Shown here piece after piece: positions 4,425 to 5,810 of a DNA stretch of 5,810 bases. How positions within the stretch are numbered: position 1 is the first letter of the stretch; each line of letters opens with the position of its first letter. Source of the stretch: Actinoplanes liguriensis (GTDB taxonomy: Bacteria; Actinomycetota; Actinomycetes; Mycobacteriales; Micromonosporaceae); assembly GCA_000715855.1 (NCBI GenBank), contig KL571234.1:64767-70576 (forward strand), given 5' to 3'. The notes beneath the pieces were generated by a model, which was not told the origin of the DNA, did no database searches, and was given only the letters and a program-made list of their open reading frames with translations. The position numbers and the translations under genes were made by a program.

Positions 4425-5810
4425 ATGGCGCAGACCACGCGCCAGCACGACCGGCCGGAGGGCACACGCAAGCGGGCATTCAGCTACCTGCGAGTGTCCT
4501 CGGCCGGACAGGTCAACACCGACTACGACCCGGAAGGAATCTCGCTCCCGGCTCAGCGATCGGCCATTCATCGTCGCGCTGCCGAACTGAACGCCGAGAT
4601 CGTCGCCGAGTTCGTCGAGCCCGGTCGCTCAGCTACGACCGTGGATGGCCGGCCGGTGTTCCAGGGCATGATGGCGCGCCTCAAAGCCGAGAAGAACGTC
4701 GACTACGTGCTCGTCTATGCCCGGTCGAGGCTGCACCGCAACAGCATCGACGCGGCGATCACCAAGCGCGATCTCCGGAACGCCGGCGCCATCCTGATCT
4801 CGGTCATGGACTACACCGAGGACTCCGCGATCGGGGACCTCGTCGCCACGGTGCTCGACGGCGTCAACGAGTACCAGTCCCGCGCTTCCGGAGCCGATAT
4901 CGCGTACAAGATGGGTCAGAAGATCGTTCGAGGTGGCTCGGTCGGCCGGGCGCCGATCGGCTACCTCAACGTCCGGGAGACCTTCGAGGGACGCGAGGTG
5001 CGCACGGTCGCCGTTGACCCCGTGCGCGGCCCGCTGGTCCGGATGGCATTCGAGCTGTACGCCACCGGGACGTACGGCTTTCATGGGTTGATCTCGGCCT
5101 TGACCGACGCGGGTCTCCGCACCAAGCCGACCAAGCGCTTTCCGATCGGTACCGCGATCTCGCTCAACTCGCTCGGAAATCTGCTCCGCGACCGGTACTA
5201 CCTCGGCTTCGTCTCGCTTCGTGGAGTCGAGTACCAGGGACGACACGAGCCGCTGGTCACCCCGGAGGTCTTCGACCGCGTACAGCAGATGCTCGAATCC
5301 CGCCGGGCCGGCGGTGTCCGGGAGCGCGCCCACAACCACTACCTCAAGGGCGTCATCTGGTGTCACCGGTGCCGGCGCCGGCTCATGGTCATGCGGGGCA
5401 AGAGTCATACCGGCGACCTGCACTTCTACTACTTCTGCCGAGGCCGGCAGCAGCATGCCTGCGACCTTCCCTACCTGCCGATCGCCCGAGTCGAGACGGC
5501 CGTCATCGACAACTACGCCACCATCGCACTGCCTGCTGACCTGCGCGACAACCTCACCGGCCGGGTCAATGACGTGCTGGCCCAGTCAGCGGGCATGAGC
5601 GCCGACCTGCGTACCCGAGTGAAAGATCAGCTCGCCGCGCTCGACCGGCAGGAAGATCGCTTCCTGGATCTCATCGGTGACCCCGACTGGCCGCAGGACA
5701 AGATCGCGGCACGGCTGCGGAAGGTCCGGGACGAACGGGACCGGCTCGCCCGGCAGCTCGACGACTCGGACGCTCCGCGGCTCGACGAGGCCGCCGAGAC
5801 GATGCTGTAC
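4425..5810 (+). CDS. Large serine recombinase (integrase), C-terminus beyond the window
   Basis: This site-specific recombinase would integrate and excise the element. The 462 codons are open to the right edge with no stop. The catalytic domain begins at about residue 17: YLRVSSAGQ (21-29) carries the nucleophile Ser25 and Arg23, and VYARSRLHRN (97-106) supplies Arg102 and Arg105 of the active site. The long helix and hinge (about 140-172) lead to the Recombinase domain, recognisable by GGSVGRAPIGYLN (170-182), YATGTYGFHGLISAL and LGNLLRDRYYLGF (250-262). A zinc ribbon follows, with Cys313 and Cys316 (WCHRC) and Cys338 and Cys346 (FCRGRQQHAC). From about 395 a coiled coil begins, typical of large serine integrases, which uses pairing of these helices to set direction. 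Everything expected so far is intact. The usual length of 500-600 residues implies a modest part is missing. The attachment site is not seen and is probably near the gene's 3' end. Confidence 0.96.
   Translation, partial: MAQTTRQHDRPEGTRKRAFSYLRVSSAGQVNTDYDPEGISLPAQRSAIHRRAAELNAEIVAEFVEPGRSATTVDGRPVFQGMMARLKAEKNVDYVLVYARSRLHRNSIDAAITKRDLRNAGAILISVMDYTEDSAIGDLVATVLDGVNEYQSRASGADIAYKMGQKIVRGGSVGRAPIGYLNVRETFEGREVRTVAVDPVRGPLVRMAFELYATGTYGFHGLISALTDAGLRTKPTKRFPIGTAISLNSLGNLLRDRYYLGFVSLRGVEYQGRHEPLVTPEVFDRVQQMLESRRAGGVRERAHNHYLKGVIWCHRCRRRLMVMRGKSHTGDLHFYYFCRGRQQHACDLPYLPIARVETAVIDNYATIALPADLRDNLTGRVNDVLAQSAGMSADLRTRVKDQLAALDRQEDRFLDLIGDPDWPQDKIAARLRKVRDERDRLARQLDDSDAPRLDEAAETMLY

Noticed and set aside
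4629..5456. A 275-codon minus-strand frame opposite the recombinase.
   Set aside because: Antisense of an intact serine recombinase; long antisense frames are expected in GC-rich DNA.
1..5810. CRISPR arrays, tRNA or rRNA genes, insertion sequences, attachment sites.
   Set aside because: No regularly spaced repeats, cloverleaf-like segment or transposase was seen; the att site would be expected beyond the right edge.

Overview
The window is GC-rich (about two thirds G+C by eye), with strong G/C bias at third codon positions and AGGAGG-type ribosome binding sites. Together with the gene families present, this points to an actinomycete; Micromonosporaceae or Streptomycetaceae would fit, but I cannot fix the genus. 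The content is that of an integrative, conjugative-type mobile element: an FtsK/SpoIIIE-type DNA translocase (the single-protein dsDNA transfer motor of actinomycete elements such as AICEs) and a large serine recombinase, with a regulator/Nudix module transcribed the other way.

Leftward module (1583 down to 1): an XRE-type helix-turn-helix regulator with a conserved C-terminal domain, then 11 bp later a Nudix hydrolase with an intact Nudix box. An 8-bp overlap leads into a third gene that starts at TTG and runs off the left edge. That gene has one membrane segment, a charged helix and a beta-rich domain, and its usual-start reading frame is easily missed. The Nudix gene recalls the pSAM2 immunity factor Pif, so this side may control the element and exclude redundant transfer (inference).

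Divergent control region (1584-1829): it holds direct repeats and palindromes on the regulator side, and a 29-bp imperfect palindrome overlapping a candidate promoter on the rightward side.

Rightward module (1830 to 4226): four genes joined by stop/start overlaps, namely a 61-residue Cys-motif protein, a 64-residue two-helix membrane protein, a 95-residue helical protein and the 578-residue FtsK-like translocase. They look like one translationally coupled transfer operon. The third gene has a ribosome binding site inside its coding sequence, ahead of an in-frame ATC, which suggests an altered start.

Transfer/recombination junction (4226 to 5810): a 66-bp gap after the translocase is packed with palindromes, a 12-bp-arm inverted repeat and an 8-bp direct repeat. 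It is a candidate terminator or transfer-recognition (clt-like) locus. A 39-residue Arg-rich ORF follows, then the large serine recombinase, which is still open at the right edge (462 codons). No replication initiator is seen between translocase and integrase, where many AICEs carry one.
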